DNA of 64,000 bases, from NCBI RefSeq assembly GCF_029028005.1, contig NZ_JAOTPO010000012.1:1-64000 (forward strand). Reading direction: 5' to 3'. The notes under the pieces are model-generated. The model saw only the letters and a list, made by a program, of their open reading frames with translations. It was not told where the DNA came from and did not search any database. This document shows, one piece after another, positions 53,374 to 62,887 of this stretch (the stretch's first letter is position 1; each line of letters starts with the position of its first letter). This DNA comes from Alkalihalobacterium chitinilyticum. Lineage in GTDB: Bacteria > Bacillota > Bacilli > Bacillales > Bacillaceae_F. The position numbers were made by a program, and so were the translations under genes.

Positions 53374-55275
53374 ATGTCCAAAGAAAAAACGTTACCTCAT
53401 CTTTTAATTGAACGTGGTACAAAGATGGGCAACCAAGTGGCATTAAGGCAAAAGGAACTTGGCATTTGGAATGAAATATCGTGGGCCGATTACTTAGAAA
53501 ACGTCCGCACATTGAGCATAGGGTTAGCTTCTGAGTTAGATGTCAAAAAGGGTGATAAGGTTGCTATTCTAGGTGATAATCGTCCACAATGGCTATATTC
53601 TCAGCTCGCAGCACAAAGCTTAGGGGCAATCGTTATTGGTATTTACCAAGAGGCAACAGGTGATGAATTAATTTACTACTTAAATCACTGTGATGCTAAA
53701 ATTGTTGTTGCTGAAGACCAAGAGCAAGTTGACAAACTGCTTGAGATTGAGGAATTAATACCGAATGTTGAAAAAATTATTTACTACAACGATAAGAGTT
53801 TAAGGACCTATAAGAATGAAAAACTTCTTTATATGAGGGAGTTGCAAAAAGCAGGAGAAACACTCACTCAAAAGGAGCCGGACTTTTTTAACAAAAAAGC
53901 TGAGCAAGTATTCGGCGATGACGTAGCTATAATCTCCTATACATCAGGCTCTACTGGTGATCCAAAAGGGGTAATGTTAACTCATAACAATTTAATATCT
54001 GCCGCAAAAAGTTTAGCTGAAGTTGACCCTGTAGCTGAAAAAGATGATTACTTATCCTTTTTACCACTAGCTTGGATTGGTGAACAAGTAATGAGTGTTA
54101 CGATGTCGCTGTGTAAAGGGAATACGATTAATTTCCCAGAACAACCGACAACTGTATTGACGGATTTAAGGGAAATTGGTCCACACTCACTTTTTGCACC
54201 ACCAAGAACCTATGAAAATATCATTTCGAGATTTAAGTTACGAATTGATGGAGCTACATGGTTCAAGCGTAAAGTCTATAACTTTTTTAAACCATTCGGC
54301 GATAAAATGGCAGATGCAAAATTAAAGCAAGAACCAATATCACTACCCGCGAAAATCATGTATGGTTTAGGTGACTTTCTCGTGTTCAGTGCCATCCGTG
54401 ATCATCTTGGTTTATCACGCATTAAGCGAGCGTACAATAATGGTGCTCCATTGGGAGAAGAAGCGATCCACTTCTTTCACTCATTAGGGGTTAACTTGAA
54501 ACAGTGCTACGGCGCATCAGAAGTTTGTGGTATTTCACTTGTGCAAAGAGATGGTGATCTTAATCAATCAAGCGTCGGCTTACCGCTGCCAAATACGGAA
54601 GTAAAAATCTCAAATGAAAATGAAGTCTTGATCAAAAGCTCAAGTCAATTTGTCGGCTATTATAAAGAAGCTAGTGATCATGTTTCTGGAACCGATGGCT
54701 GGGTTTCATTAGGCGATCATGGAGACATAGATGACAAGGGTCACTTGCACATAAAAGATCAAGCAAATAGTATCTTTACTACACAAAATGGTGAAACCAT
54801 TGCCCCGAGTTATTTTGAAAACAAATTAAAAAATAGCCGCTTTATAAAAGAAGCACTCGTCTACGGAAAGGATAAACCTTACTTAGTTTCAATGATTAAC
54901 ATTGATATGGCTAATGTGGGACGTTGGGCTGAGAAAAATCAAATCGTTTATACAACATTTGCAGACTTATCAATCAAAAAAGAAGTCCTTCAGTTAATTG
55001 AAAAAGAAGTTGCTTCTATTATGAAGGATATTAAGAGTGAAACGAGAATTAAAAAAATAGTCATCTTCAATAAAGAACTTGACGCTGATGATGGTGAGTT
55101 AACACGTACACAAAAAATACGTCGTGGTTATTTAGAAGATAAGTATGAATCTCTTCTTGAAGGCTTATACTCATCCAACGGTCAAGTAAGTCTAACATAC
55201 AATAACGGAAATCAAAGTGACGTTAATACAAACTTAGAAGTTATTGATTTAGATACGAACAAGGAGGTGGCTTAA
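53374..55275 (+). CDS. AMP-forming acyl-CoA synthetase with altered hinge motif
   Basis: The 633-residue ANL enzyme of the long-chain FadD15-like group is encoded inside the ABC transporter operon, which suggests activation of the imported acid. The P-loop is intact (SYTSGSTGDPKGVMLTHNN), as are YGASEVCG and SLGDHGDIDDKGHL. The A8 hinge, usually DRxKDxI or similar, reads KDQANSIFTTQNGETIAP: the arginine, lysine and second acid of the motif are replaced. The usual C-terminal catalytic lysine region reads GELTRTQKIRRGY, as in this subgroup. The C-terminal tail after about 600 is low-complexity (Asn, Asp, Ser). ATG 53374 follows AAAGGAGG. Confidence 0.9.
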   Translation: MSKEKTLPHLLIERGTKMGNQVALRQKELGIWNEISWADYLENVRTLSIGLASELDVKKGDKVAILGDNRPQWLYSQLAAQSLGAIVIGIYQEATGDELIYYLNHCDAKIVVAEDQEQVDKLLEIEELIPNVEKIIYYNDKSLRTYKNEKLLYMRELQKAGETLTQKEPDFFNKKAEQVFGDDVAIISYTSGSTGDPKGVMLTHNNLISAAKSLAEVDPVAEKDDYLSFLPLAWIGEQVMSVTMSLCKGNTINFPEQPTTVLTDLREIGPHSLFAPPRTYENIISRFKLRIDGATWFKRKVYNFFKPFGDKMADAKLKQEPISLPAKIMYGLGDFLVFSAIRDHLGLSRIKRAYNNGAPLGEEAIHFFHSLGVNLKQCYGASEVCGISLVQRDGDLNQSSVGLPLPNTEVKISNENEVLIKSSSQFVGYYKEASDHVSGTDGWVSLGDHGDIDDKGHLHIKDQANSIFTTQNGETIAPSYFENKLKNSRFIKEALVYGKDKPYLVSMINIDMANVGRWAEKNQIVYTTFADLSIKKEVLQLIEKEVASIMKDIKSETRIKKIVIFNKELDADDGELTRTQKIRRGYLEDKYESLLEGLYSSNGQVSLTYNNGNQSDVNTNLEVIDLDTNKEVA

Positions 55276-55278
55276 TCT

Positions 55279-56163
55279 ATGAGTTTTTTCTTGCAACTAC
55301 TCATTACTGGTGTAGTCGTTGGAAGTATCTATGCATTGGTTGCTCTAGGCTTTGTACTTATCTATAAAGCAAGTGATGCATTAAATTTAGCCAACGGTGA
55401 ACTTGTTCTAATAGGTTCCTATATATGTCTTACTTTAGTCGCAGTATATAAAATACCTTTTATCATCGCACTTATTATTACACTAATGTTCAATGCTCTT
55501 CTAGGAATGGCAATTGAACGAGTCGTACTAAGACCTCTCATAAATGCTCCAGTTATTTCAGTTATTATGGCGACAATTGGTTTAGCTAGTTTACTAGCTG
55601 GTCTTGTCCATATGATTTGGGGACATCAAACAAAATCTTACCCGCCTATTTTTCCATCAGAACCAATCCGAATCGGTGAAATTATCATTGCTCCAGTTTA
55701 CTTATGGTCTTTCGTTATCGTCATGGTGTTACTCGTTATTTTTACAATCTTCTTCAAATACTCCAAAATGGGTCTTGCTATGAGAGCTGTTGCGGATGAT
55801 CAAATGGCTGCACTTTCTATGGGCATTAGTGTTAAATCTGTATATGCTATCACATGGGGGATTGCTGCTTTAGTAGCTGCAGTAGGTGGAGTTTTATTAG
55901 GTAACATCAATGGTGTAAACGCTTCCATGGCTACGATCGGTCTAGCTGTACTCCCAGTTGTTATATTAGGGGGATTAGATAGTATCCCAGGTGCTATTAT
56001 CGGTGGGTTTATTATCGGGATCGTTCAAAACTTGGCTGCGGGTTATTTACAACCTATCTTTGGTGGAGGATTAAAAGAAGTTATCCCATTTATTATTGTA
56101 ACGATTATTTTAATGCTTAAACCAAATGGGCTCTTTGGTAAAGGCGGAATAGAGAGGGTGTGA
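55279..56163 (+). CDS. ABC transporter permease (LivH type)
   Basis: This 294 aa membrane protein, with about eight TM segments, is one half of the channel. LivH features are visible: GVVVGSIYALVALGFVLIYK, DALNLANGELVLIGSYICLT, GIALVVALVGGVLLG-like text (WGIAALVAAVGGVLLGNING), and GGLDSIPGAIIGGFIIG. The ATG is 3 bp after the ligase stop, with AAGGAGG inside the end of that gene, so translation is coupled. Confidence 0.94.
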   Translation: MSFFLQLLITGVVVGSIYALVALGFVLIYKASDALNLANGELVLIGSYICLTLVAVYKIPFIIALIITLMFNALLGMAIERVVLRPLINAPVISVIMATIGLASLLAGLVHMIWGHQTKSYPPIFPSEPIRIGEIIIAPVYLWSFVIVMVLLVIFTIFFKYSKMGLAMRAVADDQMAALSMGISVKSVYAITWGIAALVAAVGGVLLGNINGVNASMATIGLAVLPVVILGGLDSIPGAIIGGFIIGIVQNLAAGYLQPIFGGGLKEVIPFIIVTIILMLKPNGLFGKGGIERV

Positions 56164-56167
56164 GTCA

Positions 56168-57229
56168 ATGAGAAATCCATTTGTTATGGAATGTGGAAAC
56201 TATAAAACGAGTTACAGCAGAGACATGGAACTATTCCGAACGCCACAGATGAAACTGAGGATGCTGATCATCGTTATCTTGCTATTCTTGTTCCCGCTAG
56301 TTGCATCTAATTATGTTGTTGGTTTAGCAACCCTTTGTGCAATCGCTGTTATTGGTGCAATTGGTTTAAATATTCTAACTGGATTTACAGGGCAAATTTC
56401 TGTAGGGGTTGGGGCATTTTTAGCGGTAGGCGGTTACACTTCAGCCATTTTAACGATGACACTTGGATGGAGCTTCTGGATTGCACTGCCTCTAGCTGGG
56501 TTAATTACAGCTGTTATTGGTGGATTGTTCGGAATTCCATCTTTAAGGTTAAAAGGTTTATATTTGGCCATTGCCACTTTAGCTGCACAAGTAGTTATTC
56601 TATGGATCATCGGCCGCTGGAGCAGTTTAACCGGTGGTGGAGCTGGAATGGTATTAAATCGCCCCTCTATTGGCGGCTACACATTTTCTAGCCATAACAG
56701 TTATTACTTCTTGTGCTTGACCATTGCGATTTTAACAACTATTTATGCACTCAACTTATTCCGTACCCGTACAGGTCGAGCTTTTCTAGCGGTAAGAGAC
56801 CGAGATGTGGCTGCACAAATTATGGGGATTAACTTATTTAGTTATAAAGTAATGTCATTTGCCATCTCTTCTTTTATCGTGGGGATTGCGGGGGCTCTAC
56901 TAGCTCACTATACGATGGTTGTTACCGTAGAACTGTATAGTATTCAAGTTTCTATTCAATATTTAGCGATGATTTTAGTAGGTGGATTAGGTAGTGTATT
57001 CGGAGCGATCTTAGGAGCCATTTTTATTACACTCCTTCCAGTTGGTTTAGGTTTCATGGTTGAATTTTTAACGATTTATATGCCAAATGCTTACCATCTG
57101 CTTTCGTCGTTCCGTGAATTTGTCTTCGGTTTAGTCATTATCTTGTTCTTAATCTTTGAACCAGGTGGGTTAGTACACATATGGAATAACATTAAAAATT
57201 ACTTTAGATTATGGCCATTTTCGTATTAA
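56168..57229 (+). CDS. ABC transporter permease (LivM type)
   Basis: The second channel subunit, 353 aa, about ten TM segments. LivM landmarks are LCAIAVIGAIGLNILTGFTG, QISVGVGAFLAVGGYTSAIL, RLKGLYLAIATLAAQ, FLAVRDRDVAAQIMGINLF and LVGGLGSVFGAILGA. ATG 56168 lies 4 bp after the livH-type stop, behind GAGAGGGTG. The first ~35 residues (with two Cys-free basic stretches) are a longer cytosolic start than usual. Confidence 0.94.
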   Translation: MRNPFVMECGNYKTSYSRDMELFRTPQMKLRMLIIVILLFLFPLVASNYVVGLATLCAIAVIGAIGLNILTGFTGQISVGVGAFLAVGGYTSAILTMTLGWSFWIALPLAGLITAVIGGLFGIPSLRLKGLYLAIATLAAQVVILWIIGRWSSLTGGGAGMVLNRPSIGGYTFSSHNSYYFLCLTIAILTTIYALNLFRTRTGRAFLAVRDRDVAAQIMGINLFSYKVMSFAISSFIVGIAGALLAHYTMVVTVELYSIQVSIQYLAMILVGGLGSVFGAILGAIFITLLPVGLGFMVEFLTIYMPNAYHLLSSFREFVFGLVIILFLIFEPGGLVHIWNNIKNYFRLWPFSY

Positions 57230-57323
57230 GGGTTCGCATTGAACTACCACTAAGGGATTTCGAAGTCTCTTACATAAAGGGTCTTCAGCCAATAAATGAT
57301 GTATCTATTAAGGGGGAAAACAA

Positions 57324-58598
57324 ATGAAAAAAAGTCATTGGAAAAAAACGATGGCAGCTGTTGCAACTTCTGTACTTGCACTAGGGTTGCTCGCAGGTTG
57401 TGGGGGAAATGAGGCATCAAGTGATACATCAAATGACTCCGACTCAGGAAAAGTCATTAAATTAGGTGGGATCTTCGATGAGTCAGGTGCAACTGGGGAT
57501 GTAGGTGCACCTTATGCAGAAGGTGAAAGGGCATTCTTTGAATACTTAAATTCAAACGGCGGCGTTGATGGTTACACAATTGACTTTGTTGGAGAAGATT
57601 ATGCTTATGATACAAGTCGTGCACAACAAGTTTATCAGTCATTAAGAGACCGACATGAAGTGGCTGCTGTTCTAGGTTGGGGAACAGCAGATACAGAAGC
57701 GTTACGTCAACAAATTATTAATGATGAAATTCCATTTTTCTCAGCTTCTTATTCTGAAAATTTAAAAGATACTGGAAGTGAGAGCGGATTTAATTTCCTT
57801 GTCGCAGCAAGTTATTCTGATCAGGGTCGTGCGATGCTCGAGTGGATTGCCGAAAATCATCAAGGGTCTTCTCCTGCAACAGTAGCATTAGTTTATCACG
57901 AAGGACACCCGTTCAGTGAATCGCCAATTCAAGATATTAAAAACTATGCGGCAGAACACTTAGCAGGTGTAGTTGAAATTGTTCCTGACATCCAAATCGA
58001 ACTAGGTGACACGGATCCGCAAACTACTCTTCAATCATGGGCAAGAAATAATGAAGTTCCAGATTATGCGATCATCAACTATACATGGAATCAAACAAGA
58101 AATGTTGTACGTGATGGGAAACAACTTGGTTGGGATACGCAATTCATGGGTCTGAACTGGACAGCTGGAGAAGGTCTAGTTCCTAGTGGAAGTGATAACC
58201 AACAATGGGTTGATGCATTAGACGGATTTATCGGGGTAGTTACACACGCATTCCCGACGGAAGATCTTCCAGGAATGGAGCCTATTATTGAGTACCTAGA
58301 TTCAAAAGGCAGAACGGTTGAAGATATTAACCAAAAGTTCGTTCAAGGATGGGCGACAGCATCAATCATGGCAGAAGCCATTCGAATTGCCATTGCTGAA
58401 ACAGACGGAGACGTGACTGGCTCAGACATTCGTGCAGCGATTGAGTCGATCAACAACTTCGATCTTGGTGGTTTAGGTGCAAACGTTTCATTCGCTCCAG
58501 ATAATCACGCAGGTACAGATCAAATTCGTTTAGGTCAACTGAATAACGGTGAGTGGGATATTATTACTGATTATTTTGGCGTAAGCGATATGCGTTAA
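57324..58598 (+). CDS. ABC transporter substrate-binding lipoprotein (LivK type)
   Basis: The 424 aa lipoprotein has a signal peptide ending in the lipobox LAGC (Cys26), an acidic Ser/Asp linker, then a type I periplasmic-binding fold (IKLGGIFDESGATGDVGAPY, INSNGGV-like LNSNGGVDGYTIDFVGED, AVLGWGTADTEALRQQI, HAFPTEDLPGMEPIIEYL). The pattern of such proteins in CoA-ligase-linked clusters often goes with aromatic or other carboxylic acids in place of amino acids, but the ligand is not determinable here. ATG 57324 follows AAGGGGG. A hairpin without T-run follows the stop. Confidence 0.94.
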   Translation: MKKSHWKKTMAAVATSVLALGLLAGCGGNEASSDTSNDSDSGKVIKLGGIFDESGATGDVGAPYAEGERAFFEYLNSNGGVDGYTIDFVGEDYAYDTSRAQQVYQSLRDRHEVAAVLGWGTADTEALRQQIINDEIPFFSASYSENLKDTGSESGFNFLVAASYSDQGRAMLEWIAENHQGSSPATVALVYHEGHPFSESPIQDIKNYAAEHLAGVVEIVPDIQIELGDTDPQTTLQSWARNNEVPDYAIINYTWNQTRNVVRDGKQLGWDTQFMGLNWTAGEGLVPSGSDNQQWVDALDGFIGVVTHAFPTEDLPGMEPIIEYLDSKGRTVEDINQKFVQGWATASIMAEAIRIAIAETDGDVTGSDIRAAIESINNFDLGGLGANVSFAPDNHAGTDQIRLGQLNNGEWDIITDYFGVSDMR

Positions 58599-58607
58599 CT
58601 TTAAGGA

Positions 58608-58637
58608 GAGAGGGTACTTGCCGCTTAGTACCCTCTC
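58608..58637 (+). terminator. Hairpin between the binding-protein and second ATPase genes
   Basis: GAGAGGGTAC and GTACCCTCTC form a perfect 10-bp stem with a 10-nt loop and no T-run. It resembles in position the hairpin after the TRAP binding-protein gene and may protect or partly terminate the message. Confidence 0.65.
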
Positions 58638-58768
58638 AACCAATAAAGTATTTAGACAGTCTGCAAAGTTCAAGTCCTATCACTGTTTTTTCTAGACGTG
58701 GGCGAGTTAGCCGAACATCTAGTTTGGATCTTTTAGTTTCTTTATCTACTTTTTAGGGAGGGTAAATA

Positions 58769-59557
58769 ATGCTCCGTCTAAACAATATAGAGGTTGTTTA
58801 TAACAAAATGATTTTAGCCATCAAAGGAATGTCATTGGAGGTACCTGATGGAAAAATTGTTGCTCTTTTAGGAAGTAATGGAGCAGGTAAATCAACCACA
58901 TTAAAAGCCATATCAGGATTACTTAAAAATGAAGGTGGCCAAGTAACAGACGGCTACATCGAGTTTGAAGGAGAAAAGATTAGCGGGGTTGATCCAGATA
59001 AGATTGTAAAACAAGGAGTCTTTCAATGTATTGAAGGAAGAAGAGTATTTAAACATTTAACGGTTGAAGAAAATTTATTAGCTGGAGCGTATACGAGGAA
59101 AGACCGTAAGAACATCTCAGACGACCTAGAGAGAGTCTATCATTACTTTCCGAAGTTAAAAACACTTAGAAGCAGGGCATCAGGGCTTCTTTCAGGTGGA
59201 GAGCAGCAAATGCTTGCCATCGGAAGAGGTATTATGGCAAAACCTAAAATTTTATTGCTTGATGAACCATCCCTTGGAATTGCACCGCTTCTTGTAAAAG
59301 AAATCTTCCAAAATATCAAGCAAATCAATCAAGAAGAAGGCACATCCATCTTAGTAGTAGAGCAAAACGCCAATGTGGCCCTTTCAATAGCTGATTTTGG
59401 TTACATTATGGAAAACGGAAGAATTGTTATGGAAGGACCTGTCGATCAGTTGCTTTCAAATGAAGGTGTCCGTGAATCCTATTTAGGAATGAATAAAGAG
59501 GGGAAGAAAAGTTTCCGCGAAGTAAAGTCGTATAAAAAAATAAAACGTTGGGTGTAA
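58769..59557 (+). CDS. ABC transporter ATP-binding protein (LivF type)
   Basis: The second ATPase, 262 aa. Walker A is GSNGAGKSTTLKAISG, the Q-loop region is GVFQCIEGRRVFKHLTVEEN, the signature is LLSGGEQQMLAIGRG, and Walker B is KILLLDEPSLGIAP, followed by VVEQNANVALSIADF. It is placed after the binding-protein gene by about 170 bp, so it may be partly separate in expression. ATG 58769 follows AGGGAGGG. The C-terminus is lysine-rich. Confidence 0.94.
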   Translation: MLRLNNIEVVYNKMILAIKGMSLEVPDGKIVALLGSNGAGKSTTLKAISGLLKNEGGQVTDGYIEFEGEKISGVDPDKIVKQGVFQCIEGRRVFKHLTVEENLLAGAYTRKDRKNISDDLERVYHYFPKLKTLRSRASGLLSGGEQQMLAIGRGIMAKPKILLLDEPSLGIAPLLVKEIFQNIKQINQEEGTSILVVEQNANVALSIADFGYIMENGRIVMEGPVDQLLSNEGVRESYLGMNKEGKKSFREVKSYKKIKRWV

Positions 59558-59962
59558 AACAGGTATTTTTTTCAAAGAGAGATACTACTTTATTAAGAGG
59601 TATCCAAATTAGAGGTTGATTAAAAGAATTTTAGTAAAGGCAATAATTAACTAGCAGTGCGTGTTCAAAAAGAAGGACAAAAAGATCAAGAAGTTCGAGG
59701 CGGGCCAGCTGCGAGTACCACAGCGTATGGTATTAATACGTGAGGAACGCAGCAACAAACCAATGAGCTTCCACAGGATGTGGTGACTTCGACGTTCCCA
59801 CAGGACGTGGGGGGCTTAGTCGAAAGTCTTCTACCGCCAGAGATTCTTCCCGGACTTTTTGAACATCCTCTAGCTATCACTTTTTTTTAGTGAAAATTTG
59901 AACCAATGCTCAGTTACATCAAATTTATAAAAAAATTGATTATACAATAGGAGGAAATAATT
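59558..59962. other. Intergenic region LIV operon-acyl-CoA dehydrogenase
   Basis: Filled mostly by the MITE-like element. The 90 bp before the dehydrogenase are AT-rich and should hold its promoter, which I could not define. A short reading frame within the element is judged spurious. Confidence 0.6.
59651..59873. repeat. MITE-like element with TGTTCAAAAAG terminal inverted repeats
   Basis: TGTTCAAAAAG (59662-59672) and CTTTTTGAACA (59855-59865) face each other, each next to a CTAG (59651-59654 and 59870-59873). The interior is GC-richer than the surroundings and self-complementary, with CCCACAGGACGTGGG and nested TTCGAC/GTCGAA. No gene is inside. I recall similar sequences between genes in other Bacillaceae. 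It separates the LIV operon from the acyl-CoA dehydrogenase gene. Confidence 0.75.
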
Positions 59963-61129
59963 ATGAATTTTGAATTAACGAAAGAACAACAAATGATCCG
60001 TGATATGGTAAGGGATTTTGCACAAAACGAGGTAGCTCCAAAAGCAGAGCATGTTGATAAAACGGCTGAATTCCCGATTGAGACGTTTAAAAAAATGGGT
60101 GAGTTAGGCATGTTGGGAATTCCGTTTCCAGAACAGTATGGCGGATCAGGCGGGGATACGATTTCTTATGCTTTAGCCGTAGAAGAAATCGGCCGTGCTT
60201 GCGGAAGTACTGGATTAAGCTATGCGGCGGCAGTTTCATTAGGAGCGAGTCCAATCTATTATTTTGGCAGTGAAAAGCAAAAGCAAGATCACCTTGTTCC
60301 ACTTGCTTCAGGGGAAGCATTAGGTTCGTTCGGCTTAACAGAACCAAATGCTGGATCAGATGCAGGTGGTACACAAACTCGGGCGGTTATCGAAGGAAAT
60401 GAATACGTTATCAACGGTGAAAAATGTTGGATTACAAACGCAGGATACGCAAGAACCGTCATTGTTACGGCAGTAACTGGAAAGGATGCAAGAGGAAAAA
60501 ATATTATCTCAGCCATCATCGTTCCAACAGGTACGCCTGGATTTACGATTAATAGTAATTATGAAAAGATGGGTGTCCGCGGATCGAATACATCAGAGTT
60601 AATCTTAGAAGATGTTCGTGTTCCAACCGAGAACATTTTAGGAGATCCACAAGCTGGATTTAAGCAATTTCTATACACATTAGACGGCGGCCGAATTTCA
60701 ATTGCTGCACTTGCTGTTGGTATTGCTCAAGGTGCTTTTGATAAAGCATTACAATATTCAAAAGAGAGAAAGCAATTTGGTCAATCCATTTCTAACTTCC
60801 AAGCGATTCAATTTAAACTAGCTGATATGGCGATGGAAATTGAACTTGCACGAAATATGGTAATGAAAGCAGCATGGTTAAAAGATCAGGAAAAACCATT
60901 CTCTAAAGAAGGTGCTTTTGCAAAACTATTCGCATCCGAGATGGCCACAAGAGTTTGTAACCAAGCGATTCAAATTCATGGCGGATACGGTTATATGCGT
61001 GAGTACGAGGTTGAAAGAATGTTACGTGATGCGAAACTAATGGAAATTGGAGAAGGGACATCTGAAATTCAACGTATGGTAATTGCGCGTAATCTAGGTT
61101 GCGGTGAAAAAGCTAGAGTAAAAGCGTAA
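59963..61129 (+). CDS. yngJ: Acyl-CoA dehydrogenase (YngJ-like, isovaleryl-CoA type)
   Basis: This flavoenzyme introduces an alpha-beta double bond into an acyl-CoA. The 388 aa protein has [20 protein letters not shown], then [45 protein letters not shown] and the C-terminal [20 protein letters not shown] with [16 protein letters not shown]. Followed by a YngI-like ligase and a biotin carboxylase, the order matches B. subtilis yngJ-yngI-yngHA, whose genes resemble a leucine/isovalerate pathway. Isovaleryl-CoA is thus the best guess for substrate. The ATG follows AGGAGG by 7-8 nt. Confidence 0.92.
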   Translation: MNFELTKEQQMIRDMVRDFAQNEVAPKAEHVDKTAEFPIETFKKMGELGMLGIPFPEQYGGSGGDTISYALAVEEIGRACGSTGLSYAAAVSLGASPIYYFGSEKQKQDHLVPLASGEALGSFGLTEPNAGSDAGGTQTRAVIEGNEYVINGEKCWITNAGYARTVIVTAVTGKDARGKNIISAIIVPTGTPGFTINSNYEKMGVRGSNTSELILEDVRVPTENILGDPQAGFKQFLYTLDGGRISIAALAVGIAQGAFDKALQYSKERKQFGQSISNFQAIQFKLADMAMEIELARNMVMKAAWLKDQEKPFSKEGAFAKLFASEMATRVCNQAIQIHGGYGYMREYEVERMLRDAKLMEIGEGTSEIQRMVIARNLGCGEKARVKA

Positions 61130-61176
61130 GACAAATCATAAAGTAAAAGTAAATAGATTAAAAGGAGGAATACAAA

Positions 61177-62832
61177 TTGGCAGAGTTAATGAATGTTACG
61201 GTTGGTAGATTGCTAGAAGAGGTAGCAAGAAAGCAGCCGAGTCATGAAGCTGTCGTATATCCTGACCGCGGCTTGCGTTATACGTATCAACAGTTTGATG
61301 ATCTATGTCGTCAAGTTGCCAAAGGGTTTATGAAGCTTGGGGTTGAACGCGGTGAACATGTTGCCATATGGTCGACAAACATGCCTGAGTGGCTGACTTC
61401 TCAATTTGCCACAGGAAAAATGGGAGCCGTATTAGTAACGGTTAATACAAACTACCGTACGGCTGAGCTTGAATACTTACTGAAACAATCTGATTCTACG
61501 ACAATTGTTTTAATGGACGAATTTCGTGGTGCTTCTTACACAGAGATGCTCTATGAAATTATTCCGGAGCTAAAAACTGCAGAACCCGGAAAGTTACAAT
61601 CAAAAAAACTGCCATACTTAAAAAATGTCGTTTTTCTAGGAGATGAGCGTAAGCCTGGTATGTATACTTGGGCAGATCTACTTGAAATGGGTGACCAAGT
61701 AACAGATGCCGAATTAAATGAACGGATGAGTTCGCTTGAACCAGATGATGTGATTAATATGCAGTACACTTCTGGTACAACTGGTTTTCCAAAAGGAGTA
61801 ATGCTTACCCATAACAATCTAGTAAACAATGCTATTAATATTGCAGAGTGCATGAACTTAACAGCGGATGACCGAATGTGTATCCCGGTACCGTTTTTCC
61901 ATTGTTTCGGATGTGTGCTAGGGACGATGGCATGCGTGACGGTAGGAGCAACGATGATCCCTGTCCAAGAATTTGATCCGAAACAAGTTCTTCAAGCCGT
62001 TCAGGATGAGAAATGTACTGCATTACATGGTGTACCAACGATGTTTATTGCAGAATTAAATGATAAAGAGTTTGAAAAGTACAATTTGTCTTCATTACGT
62101 ACAGGTATTATGGCTGGATCGAATTGTCCAATTGAAGTGATGAAAGCTGTAATTGAGCGTATGGGTGCTTCTGAAATTACAATTGCCTATGGCCAAACGG
62201 AGTCTTCACCTGTTATTACGCAAACGCGTGTAAACGATTCGTTGGAACGACGAGTAGAGACAGTTGGCCGTGCCTTGCCTAATGTGGAAGTCAAAATTGT
62301 TGAACCAGGTACTGAAAAAGAAGTTCCGCGAGGCGTTCAAGGTGAACTTTGTACTCGTGGGTACCACGTGATGAAAGGATATTATAAAAATCCGGATGCA
62401 ACTTCTGCAGCAATCTCCGAAGATGGTTGGCTTCATACAGGTGATTTAGCCGTCATGGATAAAGAGGGATATTGTCGTATTACAGGACGTCTCAAAGATA
62501 TGATTATCCGCGGCGGGGAAAATGTTTACCCGCGAGAAATCGAAGAATTTTTATATCAACATCCAAAAGTACTGGATGTGCAAGTTGTAGGTGTGCCGGA
62601 TCCAAAATTTGGTGAAGAAGTTTCCGCATGGATTGTATTAAAAGAAGGAGAATCGGCTACTTCTGACGAAATACGTAACTATTGCAAAGGAAAAATTTCC
62701 CGTCATAAAATTCCGCGCTATATCGAATTTGTTTCAGAGTATCCAATGACTGCGTCTGGAAAAATCCAAAAATTCAAACTTCGGGAAATTGCAATGGGTC
62801 GTTTTAATTTAACAGAGTCGGCAGAAGTTTAA
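61177..62832 (+). CDS. yngI: AMP-forming acyl-CoA synthetase (YngI-like)
   Basis: The 551 aa ligase is almost the same length as B. subtilis YngI (549). Full ANL motifs are kept: MQYTSGTTGFPKGVMLTHNN, YGQTESSPVITQ, LHTGDLAVMDKEGY, GRLKDMIIRGGENVYPREIE, and the catalytic lysine in TASGKIQKFKLRE. In contrast to the ligase in the LIV operon, the hinge motif is normal. It starts at TTG 61177 with AAAAGGAGG upstream. It probably activates a short or branched acid such as isovalerate or acetoacetate; the specificity is inferred. After it come a perfect cre match and a strong hairpin. Confidence 0.93.
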   Translation: MAELMNVTVGRLLEEVARKQPSHEAVVYPDRGLRYTYQQFDDLCRQVAKGFMKLGVERGEHVAIWSTNMPEWLTSQFATGKMGAVLVTVNTNYRTAELEYLLKQSDSTTIVLMDEFRGASYTEMLYEIIPELKTAEPGKLQSKKLPYLKNVVFLGDERKPGMYTWADLLEMGDQVTDAELNERMSSLEPDDVINMQYTSGTTGFPKGVMLTHNNLVNNAINIAECMNLTADDRMCIPVPFFHCFGCVLGTMACVTVGATMIPVQEFDPKQVLQAVQDEKCTALHGVPTMFIAELNDKEFEKYNLSSLRTGIMAGSNCPIEVMKAVIERMGASEITIAYGQTESSPVITQTRVNDSLERRVETVGRALPNVEVKIVEPGTEKEVPRGVQGELCTRGYHVMKGYYKNPDATSAAISEDGWLHTGDLAVMDKEGYCRITGRLKDMIIRGGENVYPREIEEFLYQHPKVLDVQVVGVPDPKFGEEVSAWIVLKEGESATSDEIRNYCKGKISRHKIPRYIEFVSEYPMTASGKIQKFKLREIAMGRFNLTESAEV

Positions 62833-62837
62833 CTTTT

Positions 62838-62851
62838 TGTAAGCGTTATCA
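62838..62851 (+). promoter_or_regulatory. cre (CcpA) site between yngI and accC
   Basis: TGTAAGCGTTATCA matches the cre consensus TGWAANCGNTNWCA at every position. It lies just after the yngI stop and before the hairpin and accC, an uncommon place within an operon. Confidence 0.75.
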
Positions 62852-62854
62852 AAT

Positions 62855-62887
62855 ACTGAAGAACCTTGTCGAAACAGGTTCTTCAGT
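62855..62887 (+). terminator. Strong hairpin between yngI and accC
   Basis: ACTGAAGAACCT and AGGTTCTTCAGT form a perfect 12-bp stem with a 9-nt loop, followed by ATCCTACTTTATTT, a weak T-tract. It may be a partial terminator that reduces accC expression relative to the genes before it. Confidence 0.65.

Noticed and set aside
59686-59880. A 64-codon minus-strand frame in the MITE-like element
   Set aside because: It follows the self-complementary GC-rich element and matches no protein pattern; it has no ribosome site.
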